Source of the DNA: Flavobacteriales bacterium UBA4110
GTDB lineage: Bacteria > Bacteroidota > Bacteroidia > Flavobacteriales > Weeksellaceae
Direction of reading: 5' to 3'
Assembly (NCBI GenBank): GCA_002383165.1
Contig: DFXK01000006.1
Location: 54,028 to 118,027, forward strand
DNA: 64,000 bases
This document shows positions 17,915 through 26,869 of the stretch, one piece after another. Position numbers and translations under genes: made by a program. How positions within the stretch are numbered: the first letter of the stretch is position 1; every line of letters starts with the position of its first letter. The notes under the pieces were generated by a model. That model had not been told where the DNA came from. It made no database searches and worked only from the letters and a program-made list of their open reading frames with translations.

Positions 17915-20458
17915 ATGAAAGTAAAAACCATAAGCATTAGTGCTTTGTTTCTTTGTATGCCAATGTCTCTTTTGTTGGCGCAAAATACCCAAGATACTCT
18001 GAAGGGTGAAAAGAAAATCGACGAAGTTAAAATCATAGGGAACACTAAAAAAAGCAGCGAATCTAACATTATCGCGACTCAGAGAAAATCTGCTGAGATT
18101 ATCGAAAGAGTAGGAGCAGCCCAATTATCCAAACAAGGAGTTGGTGATGTTGCTACTGCTGTTACCAAAGCTACTGGAACAGTAAAACAAGAAGGTGGTA
18201 ACACTATTTCTGTACGTGGACTTTTAGACCGTTATAATGCAACTACAATGAACGGTCTGCCAATTCCGTCAGATGATCCAGAAAATAAAAACATTGATTT
18301 GTCATTACTGAAAACTGATATCATTGATTATATCTCTCTAGAAAAAGTTTTTAATCCAAGATTATTAGGTGATTTTGGTGGTGCAAATATCAATATTGTT
18401 TCTAAAGAATATTCTGGTAAGGGTTTTATTACATTGGGAATGGAGAGTGGTTATAACCTTCAAAATTCTAAAACAGATAAATTCTTATTGCAAGATGGGC
18501 CTAATTACTTTGGAACCAAAGTTCAGAAAGTTCCAGCTAATGCTCTTGCTGCTTATAACTATAAAACGAGTTGGAACTTCAAAGATGCATTTGGTCCTTC
18601 TATGACAATGCCGATTAATACAGGTTTGAATTTGCAAGCTGGTAAATCTTTCAAATTAGGTGAACAAGGTAGACTTAATACCTATGCTTATGCTGGATTC
18701 AATAATGATTTTACTTACAGAGAAGGTTCTGAAGGCCAATTTGGTAGAGAAACAATGTTTAAAGAATATAATAAAGTTCAAAAATATTCTTACACAACCA
18801 ATACGACAGGAATGTTGAATTTGTTCTACAAAATAAATTCTAATCATCAATTGAAGTGGATTACAAACTACATCCATTCTACCAATCAAGAGGCTAAAAT
18901 CTATGAAGGGAAAATCAGAGATTATGCAGAAGATGGCGGTGCCTACGTAAGAAGAGCGGACTATAAAGTAACTAATACATTAGTTAATCAATTAGGTGGA
19001 GATCATAAACTGACAGATAAATTCTCAATCAACTGGATAGCGGGCTACAATTATCTTAATAGCCAAAGACCTGATAGAATTACTAATACTTTAGTAAGTA
19101 ATGGGGATGGTTCTTATAGTGCAACTAGAGAATCAGGACTCAACAACCGTTATTTTGATAACTTGGATGATAAGGAATATACAGGTAATCTAACGCTTAA
19201 TTATAACTTGAATGATCAAGCAAAAATTGCAGCAGGTTATCAAGGACGTTTCAAAGAAAGAAAATTCTTGTCTAGACAAATGGATTTCAAATGGAGAAAT
19301 GATGTTTCTGACCCTATTAGAATAACAGATCCAAATAATGTTGATGCTATTTTCAATTCTTATAATTATGCAAAAGGTTTTTTTGACATTACAAGTAGTT
19401 TTGGGCTTTCAACAGAATTACAACCTATAATTTATAATGGTAATCAGGATGTTAATTCTGGGTTTGCAAATATAGATTACAAATTTTCGGATAAATTTAT
19501 GGCACAGTTAGGTGTTAGATATGATCGTGTTAAACAATTCATAGAGTGGAACGTTAACTACTATACGCCAATCAACGAAATTGAAAAAGTATACAACAAA
19601 TTCTTGCCTGCTTTCAATTTAAAATATTCTATAAACGATAAACAAAACATTAGGTTAGCTGCTTCCAGAACTTATACTTTACCACAGCTAAAAGAAATGG
19701 CACCTTACATCTATGTTGATGTTACAGAAACTACACAAGGTAATTACTACTTAAAACCTTCAGATAATAACAATTTAGATTTAAAATGGGAATATTTCCC
19801 AAAATCAGGTGAAGTTATTTCATTATCTGGTTTCGGAAAATACATTCAAAATCCTATTTCCAGAACACTTATCAATTCTTCGGATCAATTCTTATCTTAT
19901 CTTAATGCTGGTGATTGGGCTTATGTATATGGGATAGAAGCAGAAATTAGAAAAGACATTTTCAACTTTGGTAATGGTTCAAAGCTTTACACATTCATCA
20001 ACGCAACCTATATGAATTCTAAAGCAGAATTAGATGCAGATAAGGTGGCAAAAGATACCTATAATCCACTTTCAGGAAATAGTTTATTTACTGTAAGTTT
20101 TGACACCAAAGAAGATAAGTTGCAAGGTGCAGCAGATTTTGTAGGTAATGCCAATTTAGGACTTAATCATAAATGGAATAGCGGAAGCGAGTTGGATTTG
20201 GTAGCCTCTTATTCTTATGTAGGAAGTTATATATATTCAATTGGATCCTTGGGAAGTGGTAATATAGAACAGAAACCTATCAATATGTTAGATTTTACAG
20301 CCAAACTAAGATTCAAAAACAATATAGATTTTGGCATCTCTCTCAAAAACCTTCTAAATCCTGAAATCAAAAGAGTACAGCAAAATTTACTAAACTCAGA
20401 AACCTACAATTTCAAAAGAGGACAAATTATCGGAGTCAATGTAGGATACAAATTTTAA
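17915..20458 (+). CDS. TonB-dependent outer membrane receptor
   Basis: 847 residues, signal peptide MKVKTISISALFLCMPMSLLLAQ. A plug domain runs from about residue 50 (VGAAQLSKQGVGDVATAVTKATG ... ISVRGLLDRYNATTMNGLPIPSDDPENKNIDLSLL ... GDFGGANINIVSKE), followed by a 22-strand-type barrel ending in an aromatic residue (GVNVGYKF). There is no N-terminal carboxypeptidase-like domain of the SusC kind. A purine-rich AAGGAAAG lies before the ATG. The gene 29 bases downstream encodes a beta-helix lipoprotein, so the two probably act together at the surface. Ligand not deducible. Confidence 0.93.
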   Translation: MKVKTISISALFLCMPMSLLLAQNTQDTLKGEKKIDEVKIIGNTKKSSESNIIATQRKSAEIIERVGAAQLSKQGVGDVATAVTKATGTVKQEGGNTISVRGLLDRYNATTMNGLPIPSDDPENKNIDLSLLKTDIIDYISLEKVFNPRLLGDFGGANINIVSKEYSGKGFITLGMESGYNLQNSKTDKFLLQDGPNYFGTKVQKVPANALAAYNYKTSWNFKDAFGPSMTMPINTGLNLQAGKSFKLGEQGRLNTYAYAGFNNDFTYREGSEGQFGRETMFKEYNKVQKYSYTTNTTGMLNLFYKINSNHQLKWITNYIHSTNQEAKIYEGKIRDYAEDGGAYVRRADYKVTNTLVNQLGGDHKLTDKFSINWIAGYNYLNSQRPDRITNTLVSNGDGSYSATRESGLNNRYFDNLDDKEYTGNLTLNYNLNDQAKIAAGYQGRFKERKFLSRQMDFKWRNDVSDPIRITDPNNVDAIFNSYNYAKGFFDITSSFGLSTELQPIIYNGNQDVNSGFANIDYKFSDKFMAQLGVRYDRVKQFIEWNVNYYTPINEIEKVYNKFLPAFNLKYSINDKQNIRLAASRTYTLPQLKEMAPYIYVDVTETTQGNYYLKPSDNNNLDLKWEYFPKSGEVISLSGFGKYIQNPISRTLINSSDQFLSYLNAGDWAYVYGIEAEIRKDIFNFGNGSKLYTFINATYMNSKAELDADKVAKDTYNPLSGNSLFTVSFDTKEDKLQGAADFVGNANLGLNHKWNSGSELDLVASYSYVGSYIYSIGSLGSGNIEQKPINMLDFTAKLRFKNNIDFGISLKNLLNPEIKRVQQNLLNSETYNFKRGQIIGVNVGYKF

Positions 20459-20487
20459 TATAAATCAATCTATAAAAATAAATCGAA

Positions 20488-21678
20488 ATGAAAAAGTTTT
20501 TTTCAAGTGCAATTATTATCTGCACATTATCTTTAACGACAGTTACAGTTTTCAATTCTTGTTCGTCTGACGATGATACAGAAGTTGTTCCTAACCCAAG
20601 CAATGTAAATATCGACCCAAACAATTTCAAAGTTGCTCTTAACTCAGGAGATAAATTGGTTCTTGATGCTACAAAAACTTACACAATGACAGGTGCTGTT
20701 ATCGTAAATAATGGAGCTGAATTGACTATCCCTGCAGGAACTAAAATCAATTGTGTTGGTGGAACATCTACATACGTTGCTGTAGCACAAGGAGGTAAAA
20801 TTTATATCAACGGTACAGCTTCTAGTCCGGTAGTTTTCTCTTCTACAACTGCTAAAAAAGCAGATTGGGGTGGTATCGTAATCTGTGGGAAAGCACCGAT
20901 TAATGCTAGTGCTACAGCAGGTGGATCTGCAACATCAGAAGTTGCAAATTTAACATACGGAGGTGCAATTGCAGATGATGATAGTGGAGTTATTACTTAT
21001 ACACAAATAAGATATGCTGGTGCGAGATTCAACGATACTAAAGAATATAATGGTCTTTCTTTATTTGGTGTTGGAAACAAAACAAAAATTGATGGTGTAT
21101 CAGTTATAGATGGTGCAGATGATGGTATCGAGTTCTTTGGAGGAACTGTTAATGTTAGTAATATCGTTTCTGTTAATAATGATGATGACGCTTTGGACTG
21201 GACAGAAGGTTGGAATGGTACTGCTACAAACATCTTCACAAAAAGAACGTCTGCAACTGTAGGAAACAGAGGAATTGAAGCTGATAACAATTCAAAAAAC
21301 AGATCTGCTTCACCATTATCAAATCCTACAATCAAGAACGCAACGTTTATTGGATATACAACTAGTGATACAGAAGGTGTAGGAACAAACATCTTCAGAG
21401 AAGGAACTAGTGCAACATTAGATAATATCGTTTTTTCAGGATGGGCTAATGCCATTACAATTCAACACGATGAGTCTGTTGCTTTACTTAATGGTAAAAA
21501 CAAATTTACAAATATCAAATTCGATAATGTAATTACAAAAGCTGTGACAATTGCTTCTGCATCTGGATCTACAGCACAGCCAGCTGCTGAAGGAACTTAT
21601 ACAGAAAATGCTAATGCAACTGGGGCAGGTAGCGGTACATCAACACCATCTTGGGCAAACGGATGGGCAGGATTGTAA
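20488..21678 (+). CDS. predicted beta-helix surface lipoprotein
   Basis: 396 residues with signal and lipobox-like end FNSCSSDDD, so probably a lipoprotein; the SDDD acidic stretch resembles the flavobacterial lipoprotein export signal. The body has repeated Gly/Asn/Asp-rich turns (LTIPAGTKINCVGG, GGKIYINGTASSPVVFSS, WGGIVICGKAPIN, NVSNIVSVNNDDDALDWTEGWNG), which suggests a right-handed parallel beta-helix as in polysaccharide lyases and adhesins. No catalytic residues could be assigned. It directly follows the TonB-dependent receptor and precedes a strong terminator, so the pair is one operon. Confidence 0.72.
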   Translation: MKKFFSSAIIICTLSLTTVTVFNSCSSDDDTEVVPNPSNVNIDPNNFKVALNSGDKLVLDATKTYTMTGAVIVNNGAELTIPAGTKINCVGGTSTYVAVAQGGKIYINGTASSPVVFSSTTAKKADWGGIVICGKAPINASATAGGSATSEVANLTYGGAIADDDSGVITYTQIRYAGARFNDTKEYNGLSLFGVGNKTKIDGVSVIDGADDGIEFFGGTVNVSNIVSVNNDDDALDWTEGWNGTATNIFTKRTSATVGNRGIEADNNSKNRSASPLSNPTIKNATFIGYTTSDTEGVGTNIFREGTSATLDNIVFSGWANAITIQHDESVALLNGKNKFTNIKFDNVITKAVTIASASGSTAQPAAEGTYTENANATGAGSGTSTPSWANGWAGL

Positions 21679-21731
21679 AATCCTAATCTAGAAAAATTCT
21701 TTTTTCTTCATATCAATCAAAAAATTTTTTG

Positions 21732-21758
21732 AACCTGCAGGTCCTCTGCAGGTTTTTT
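21732..21758 (+). terminator. Rho-independent terminator of the receptor/lipoprotein operon
   Basis: AACCTGCAG, loop GTCCT, CTGCAGGTT, then a run of T. Sits 54 bases after the lipoprotein stop. Confidence 0.92.
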
Positions 21759-21903
21759 ATTTAATATTGGAGCTTCCGTAAGTTATATTCTTGCACCTGG
21801 AAATAATATTGTAGCAGCTAATAAGTTATATTCTAGCGTCTGGAGCATTCAAAAAACAAAACATTTTCCGAAATTTGTTGCAATCAAATCATAACATCAA
21901 CCA

Positions 21904-22596
21904 ATGAACATCATCCTCGCATCCACATCCACACTTTTCGGTGGTCAATATTTAGAATATCTCAAGCCAGAACTTCAGAGTCTTTTTAATGGTATTAATG
22001 AGTTAATATTCATTCCCTTTGCAAGACCAGGCGGAATCTCCCACGAAGATTATACAGCCAAAGCAAAAGAATTTTTTGCGACAATTAATATCAATGTTAG
22101 AGGTCTTCACGATTTTGATGATAAAAAAGAAGCGATTAATTCAGGCAAAGCCTTTTTCACAGGCGGCGGCAACACATTCCTTTTAGTGAAAACACTCCAC
22201 GAATTAGGCTTGATGAATGTTTTGAAACAAAATGTAGAATCAGGAAAACCATACCTTGGTTGTAGTGCGGGAAGCAACATCGGCGGAATCAATATGAAAA
22301 CGACTAACGATATGCCAATCGTTTATCCACCGAGCTTCGATTGTATGGGACTTGTTCCTTTCAATATCAATCCACATTACCTCGACCCAAATCCAGAAAT
22401 CAAACACAACGGAGAAACAAGAGAAACCAGAATCAAAGAATTCCTTACTCAAAATGATATCAAAGTGGTTGGACTGAGAGAAGGTAACTGGATTAGAAGA
22501 ATCAATGACAAAATCACTGTCAAAGGTTCAGAACTTACAAGAATCTTTGAAAAAGGAAAAGAGCCTTACGAAGTAGAATCTGGAACAGAATTATAA
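21904..22596 (+). CDS. pepE: peptidase E (alpha-aspartyl dipeptidase, S51 family)
   Basis: Cytosolic serine peptidase that hydrolyses Asp-X dipeptides. 230 residues, the normal PepE length. The nucleophile is S121 in LGCSAGSNI; the oxyanion/glycine motif FFTGGGNTFLLV, FIPFARPG and the region GLVPFNINPHYLDPNPEIKHNGETRETRI are typical. Nine bases separate it from the HD-domain gene, so they are probably cotranscribed. Confidence 0.94.
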   Translation: MNIILASTSTLFGGQYLEYLKPELQSLFNGINELIFIPFARPGGISHEDYTAKAKEFFATININVRGLHDFDDKKEAINSGKAFFTGGGNTFLLVKTLHELGLMNVLKQNVESGKPYLGCSAGSNIGGINMKTTNDMPIVYPPSFDCMGLVPFNINPHYLDPNPEIKHNGETRETRIKEFLTQNDIKVVGLREGNWIRRINDKITVKGSELTRIFEKGKEPYEVESGTEL

Positions 22597-22605
22597 AAAT
22601 TTAAA

Positions 22606-23193
22606 ATGAAAATCCAAAAAGAAATAGATTTCATCTTGGCAGTAGATGCCTTGAAAAATGTACAGAGGAGAAATTATAACGCAGACGATTCCAGAAGAGA
22701 AAACACTGCGGAACACAGCTGGCAGATCATCATATTAGCTCAGATTCTTTTTCCTTATGCCAAAAACAATACAGAAATTAATTTGTTGAGAGTTATCAGG
22801 ATGTTGTCCATTCACGATTTGGTAGAAATAGATGCTGGTGATACTTTTCTGTTTGATGAAGAAGGGATGAAAGGTAAGTTCGAAAGAGAAAAATTAGCAG
22901 CAAAAAAAATATTCGGAATTTTGGATGAACCATTGTCATCAGAATTCTACAATCTTTGGATAGAATTTGAAGAAGAAGAAACACCAGACGCAATTTTTGC
23001 TTGTGCTATTGACAGGATTATGCCTTTTATTCTCAATGCATATACATCTGGTAAAAGTTGGACAGAAGCTGGGGTTACAGAAAAGCAGGTTAGAAATATG
23101 CTGGAAAATGCCATTTGCAGAGCTTCAGACGATATGGGAGATTGTTTCCAATTATTGATGAAAAAATGTTTTGATGAGAAAAAGTTTTCTTGA
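22606..23193 (+). CDS. HD-domain phosphohydrolase (YfbR/HDDC2-like)
   Basis: 195 residues. Metal ligands of the HD fold are visible: H37 in ENTAEHSW, H69-D70 in MLSIHDLVEIDAGDTF, and a later Asp in IFACAIDRIMPF. The family includes 5'-deoxynucleotidases that act on nucleoside monophosphates; the exact substrate here is inferred only by similarity. Second gene after pepE and ends at a symmetric terminator. Confidence 0.85.
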   Translation: MKIQKEIDFILAVDALKNVQRRNYNADDSRRENTAEHSWQIIILAQILFPYAKNNTEINLLRVIRMLSIHDLVEIDAGDTFLFDEEGMKGKFEREKLAAKKIFGILDEPLSSEFYNLWIEFEEEETPDAIFACAIDRIMPFILNAYTSGKSWTEAGVTEKQVRNMLENAICRASDDMGDCFQLLMKKCFDEKKFS

Positions 23194-23203
23194 AACAATA
23201 TAA

Positions 23204-23231
23204 AAAACGCTTCCAATATTGGAAGCGTTTT
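23204..23231. terminator. bidirectional terminator between convergent genes
   Basis: Perfect palindrome AAAACGCTTCCAA / TTGGAAGCGTTTT (28 bases) between the HD gene (ends 23193, plus) and secG (ends 23254, minus). Confidence 0.92.
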
Positions 23232-23253
23232 GCTTATCGATAATTATTTTTGA

Positions 23254-23595
23254 TTAATTAGTTGCGGGCATCTGCGTTGCAGGTGCCGTGTTAGCAGGAG
23301 CCTGTTTTGCAGGAGCTTCTGTTTTTACCGGAGCTGGCATGGTCGGTAAAGTTTGGGATGGTTTTCCCGTAAGAATTATGCTAAGCAAAATTAAAACTAC
23401 AATTACTGTTCCCAGAGTCCAAGTTGCCTTTTCCATGAAATCATTGGTTCTCTGAACCCCAAATGTTGCAGAAGAAGCTCCTCCAAAAGTTCCGGAAAGT
23501 CCGCCTCCTTTTGGATTTTGCGCCATAATGATGATAACTAATAAAATGCTAGCAATGATAATTAGAATCATAAACAGCGTAAATATTGTGCTCAT
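23254..23595 (-). CDS. secG: preprotein translocase subunit SecG
   Basis: Small inner-membrane subunit of SecYEG. 113 residues from MSTIFTLFM (23595); a longer ORF from 23628 would include the promoter region and is rejected. Two membrane helices (about 3-20 and 54-72) flank the conserved cytosolic loop MAQNPKGGGLSGTFGGASSATFG and the following RTNDFMEKATW. The C-terminal extension is Pro/Ala-rich (VKTEAPAKQAPANTAP), common in this phylum but variable. Confidence 0.95.
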   Translation of the reverse strand: MSTIFTLFMILIIIASILLVIIIMAQNPKGGGLSGTFGGASSATFGVQRTNDFMEKATWTLGTVIVVLILLSIILTGKPSQTLPTMPAPVKTEAPAKQAPANTAPATQMPATN

Positions 23596-23625
23596 AGTAT
23601 TGTCTTGATAATAAATTTTGAAGCG

Positions 23626-23633
23626 CAAATATA
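23626..23633 (-). promoter_or_regulatory. -7 element (TATATTTG) for secG
   Basis: TATATTTGC on the minus strand, 31 bases upstream of the secG ATG. No well-spaced TTG. Confidence 0.5.
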
Positions 23634-23776
23634 ATGATTATAAATCAATAAATAAAAACTTATTTCTTAAGAAACTTCACAATATCGTTTTCGTTGATGA
23701 GAGAATTTAAATAGATGAAATTACTCATTGTACCGCAATATTTAATACCTTCGCTAAGTTTTTAAAATTCTTATTA

Positions 23777-25768
23777 ATGAAACTAAAACATATTCTTGTT
23801 GCAACAGCAGCACCTTTTATGATGAATGCACAACAGGTAATGACACCGGAAATAATGTGGACACTCAACCGACTTGGGGTTCAGTCTGTTTCTCCGGATA
23901 ATTCTTCTCTGATTTACAAAATCAGCAAAACAGATCTTAAAACCGAAAAATCTAATTCAGAAACTTTCTGGTTGGATGTTTCTGGAAAATCTACGAAAAT
24001 TGATTTGGGCAAGAAAAGCCTGATTCAATGGGATAAAAACGGAATATATGCTCTAGAAAACAACAAGATTTTCTTGTCAAAAGATTCAGGAAAAACTTGG
24101 TCAGAGTTTTATAATGTTGGCGAAGTTGATAATATTGTAATTTCTCCTGACGGTAAGAAAGTAGCTTTCAGCAAAGCTGTTCAAATTGAAAATCTTCTGG
24201 GAAAAGATAAATACAAAGACTTACCAAAAACAACAGCTCAGATTTACACAGACCTTAACCACCGTCATTGGGACGCTTGGAACGAAGGTTCTTACAATCA
24301 CGTTTTTGTGGTTAATACAGCAGAATCTGCGGAGAAAGCGAAAGACTTATTGGAAGGAAAAGCGTTTGATTCACCACAGAAACCATTTGGTGGCGCAGAA
24401 GATTTTGTCTGGAGTCCAGATTCTTCGGAATTGCTTTATGTGACTAAAGCAAAATCAGGAGCGGAATACGCTCAAAGTACCAACACAGATATTTTCGCAT
24501 ACAACCTAGATTCTGGAAAAACCACGAATCTGACAGAAGGAATGATGGGTTACGATGTTAATCCGAAATTCAGTAATGATGGGAAATTCCTGCTTTGGAA
24601 TTCTATGGAAAGAGATGGTTACGAAGCAGACAAAAATGACATCGTGATTATGGATTGGAAGTCCAAAGCAAAAACCAATTTAACCAAAGCTTGGGACGAA
24701 AGTGTAACTGGCGATGTAAAATGGGCTTCAGATTCCAAATTAATTTATTTCACTTCAGCTTTCAGAGGAACAAAACAGTTATTCTCGGTTGATGTTAAGA
24801 GTAAAACTGTAAAACAATTGACGAAAGGCGATTTTGATATCAATGATGTTGTTTTGGAGAACAAAGGCAAACTTTGGGTAACAAAAACCGATATCAACCA
24901 CAATGCAGATTTGTTCGAAGTTGATGCAAAAGGTTTATTGAAACAGATTACTGACATAAATAAAGATAATTACGCCAAATTAGTTCAAGGAAAATCTGAA
25001 CTGAAAATGGTAAAAACAACGGACGGAAAAGAAATGGGCGTTTGGTTCCATTATCCACCGAACTTTGACCCGAACAAAAAATATCCGACTTTGGTTTATT
25101 GTCAAGGAGGTCCACAATCTGGATTAACGCAGTTTTTCTCCACAAGATGGAATTTCGCTTTGATGGCTGCTAACGGCTATATCGTAGTTGCTCCAAACAG
25201 AAGAGGAATGCCAGGCTGGGGCGTAAAATGGAATGAAGAAATCAGCGGAGATTGGGGCGGACAACCAATTAAAGATTATTTGTCAGCGACAGATTTTGCT
25301 AAAACTTTACCTTATGTAGATGGAAATAGAGTAGCAGCAGTTGGCGCAAGTTATGGCGGTTATTCTGTGTTTATGTTGGCTGGTGTTCATGAGAATAGAT
25401 TCAAGACTTTTATTGCGCACGATGGATTATTTGATATGAAATCTTGGTATGGAACGACTGAGGAACTTTGGTTTGGTAACTGGGATTTGGGTGGAAACTA
25501 TTGGCAGAAACCAACGCCAAAAGCTTATTCGGATTTCAATCCAAGCAATTTTGTAAACAAATGGAACAAACCGATTATGGTTATCCAAGGTGGAATAGAT
25601 TTCCGAGTTCCTTATGAGCAAGGTCAGGAAGCTTTCCAAGCTGCAAAACTGAAAGGTCTTAAAACCAAATTCCTTTATTTCCCGAACGAAAACCATTGGG
25701 TACTTCATCCGCAAAACGGTTTGGTTTGGCAAAGAGAATTTTTTGATTGGCTGAAAGAAACGTTGTAG
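23777..25768 (+). CDS. S9 family prolyl oligopeptidase/dipeptidyl peptidase
   Basis: 663 residues, exported (MKLKHILVATAAPFMMNAQ signal). An N-terminal seven-bladed propeller (WSPDSSELLYVTKA, FSNDGKFLLWNSMERDGY, WASDSKLIYFTSAFRG) is followed by an alpha/beta-hydrolase domain with nucleophile S525 in GASYGGYSVF, the oxyanion segment YCQGGPQSG, Asp in VIQGGIDFRVPYEQ and His in NENHWVLHPQNG. Likely cleaves small peptides after import into the periplasm. Single gene with its own terminator. Confidence 0.93.
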   Translation: MKLKHILVATAAPFMMNAQQVMTPEIMWTLNRLGVQSVSPDNSSLIYKISKTDLKTEKSNSETFWLDVSGKSTKIDLGKKSLIQWDKNGIYALENNKIFLSKDSGKTWSEFYNVGEVDNIVISPDGKKVAFSKAVQIENLLGKDKYKDLPKTTAQIYTDLNHRHWDAWNEGSYNHVFVVNTAESAEKAKDLLEGKAFDSPQKPFGGAEDFVWSPDSSELLYVTKAKSGAEYAQSTNTDIFAYNLDSGKTTNLTEGMMGYDVNPKFSNDGKFLLWNSMERDGYEADKNDIVIMDWKSKAKTNLTKAWDESVTGDVKWASDSKLIYFTSAFRGTKQLFSVDVKSKTVKQLTKGDFDINDVVLENKGKLWVTKTDINHNADLFEVDAKGLLKQITDINKDNYAKLVQGKSELKMVKTTDGKEMGVWFHYPPNFDPNKKYPTLVYCQGGPQSGLTQFFSTRWNFALMAANGYIVVAPNRRGMPGWGVKWNEEISGDWGGQPIKDYLSATDFAKTLPYVDGNRVAAVGASYGGYSVFMLAGVHENRFKTFIAHDGLFDMKSWYGTTEELWFGNWDLGGNYWQKPTPKAYSDFNPSNFVNKWNKPIMVIQGGIDFRVPYEQGQEAFQAAKLKGLKTKFLYFPNENHWVLHPQNGLVWQREFFDWLKETL

Positions 25769-25785
25769 AATCAAAATCTAATAAG

Positions 25786-25822
25786 AAACCCTTTCAGAGT
25801 TCAAAACTCTGAAAGGGTTTTT
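25786..25822 (+). terminator. Rho-independent terminator of the S9 peptidase gene
   Basis: AAACCCTTTCAGAGT, loop TCAAA, ACTCTGAAAGGGTTT, then TTC. Starts 17 bases after the stop. Immediately followed by TCTTTGCGACTTTTTCAATAATC (25822 on), a diverged copy of the TTTGCG repeat family. Confidence 0.92.
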
Positions 25823-25878
25823 CTTTGCGACTTTTTCAATAATCTTAAAAGTTTTTTTATGCGACTTCGCGATAAAAA

Positions 25879-26745
25879 TTATTCAATCTCAACCGTCCAA
25901 TCAGCTTTCCAATCTCCTTTGTTTTCCAACTTTAGAATCCCAAATTTTTCCGTCAATCCCTGATTGTGATTTTCCAAATCTGCAATTCCCTGCCAAGGTT
26001 CCAGACAAACAAAATCTGCATTTTTCGCCGCCCAAATCCCGAAATATGGAAAATTAGAATAAGAAAAAATCACTTTATGATTATTCTTTTTATTTCTCAA
26101 AATCAATTCCCGACTTTTCATTGTGGTCATTACCAAAGCGTCTTTTGAGAATAATTCGTAAGATAAAGGCAACGTTTTATTGTTAAGTTCGATGGTTTTT
26201 GTTTCATTGCTGATAAGGTTATCAACCAAAGGATGGATTTCCAGTTTTTCATCATCAGAAAAAGCAATTTCATAATCATTATAAGTCAAACCATTTTCTG
26301 TGTCGATGGCGAATCCAGGATGCGCTCCAAGTGAAAAATACATTTCTTTTTCAGACAGATTTTTCACTTGATAAGAAACCGTCAGTTTATTCTCAACCAA
26401 AGTATATTTGATTTCCAAACTGAATTCGAAAGGATAGATTTTCAAAGATTCTTCATCAGACTTCAATTCAAAAATAACTTCGGTTTCAGAAGAATTTTTA
26501 ATTTCAAAAACGCGTCTTCTTGCAAAACCGTGACGAGGCAATTCATAAGTTTTACCTTCAAAAATATATTGTTCGTTTTTCAAAGCGCCAACTGTTGGGA
26601 AAAGAACAGGACTTTGTCCGCCCCAGAAATCAGGATTTCCGCTCCACATGATCTCTTTTCCGGTTTCTAGATTAATGAGAGATGTCAATTCTGCTCCAAG
26701 TTCATTGAAAGTCGCTTTCAGTTTATTATTTTGAATAGTTATCAT
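25879..26745 (-). CDS. aldose 1-epimerase family protein
   Basis: Galactose mutarotase-fold protein, 288 residues, cytosolic (no signal). Seen: ELTSLINLETGKEIMWSG, the conserved PRHGFARRRVFEI with the catalytic-type His, YQVKNLSEKEMYFSLGAHPGFAID with the second His, and CLEPWQGIADLEN carrying the acidic residue near the C-terminus. The family interconverts sugar anomers or hexose phosphates; the substrate is undetermined. Convergent with the S9 peptidase gene. Confidence 0.88.
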   Translation of the reverse strand: MITIQNNKLKATFNELGAELTSLINLETGKEIMWSGNPDFWGGQSPVLFPTVGALKNEQYIFEGKTYELPRHGFARRRVFEIKNSSETEVIFELKSDEESLKIYPFEFSLEIKYTLVENKLTVSYQVKNLSEKEMYFSLGAHPGFAIDTENGLTYNDYEIAFSDDEKLEIHPLVDNLISNETKTIELNNKTLPLSYELFSKDALVMTTMKSRELILRNKKNNHKVIFSYSNFPYFGIWAAKNADFVCLEPWQGIADLENHNQGLTEKFGILKLENKGDWKADWTVEIE

Positions 26746-26869
26746 TTTTTTAATTATCTAATACAAATATCAACATTAATCTTCAAATTTTACTCTGAAA
26801 TCTAATGTCTAAAATCTAACATCTAATTTTTATATAATAAATTCCTAAATTGCCGTTTAATAAGCAATA

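Noticed and set aside
20997..21455. 152-codon minus-strand ORF inside the beta-helix lipoprotein
   Set aside because: Antisense shadow produced by the biased codon use of the repeat protein.
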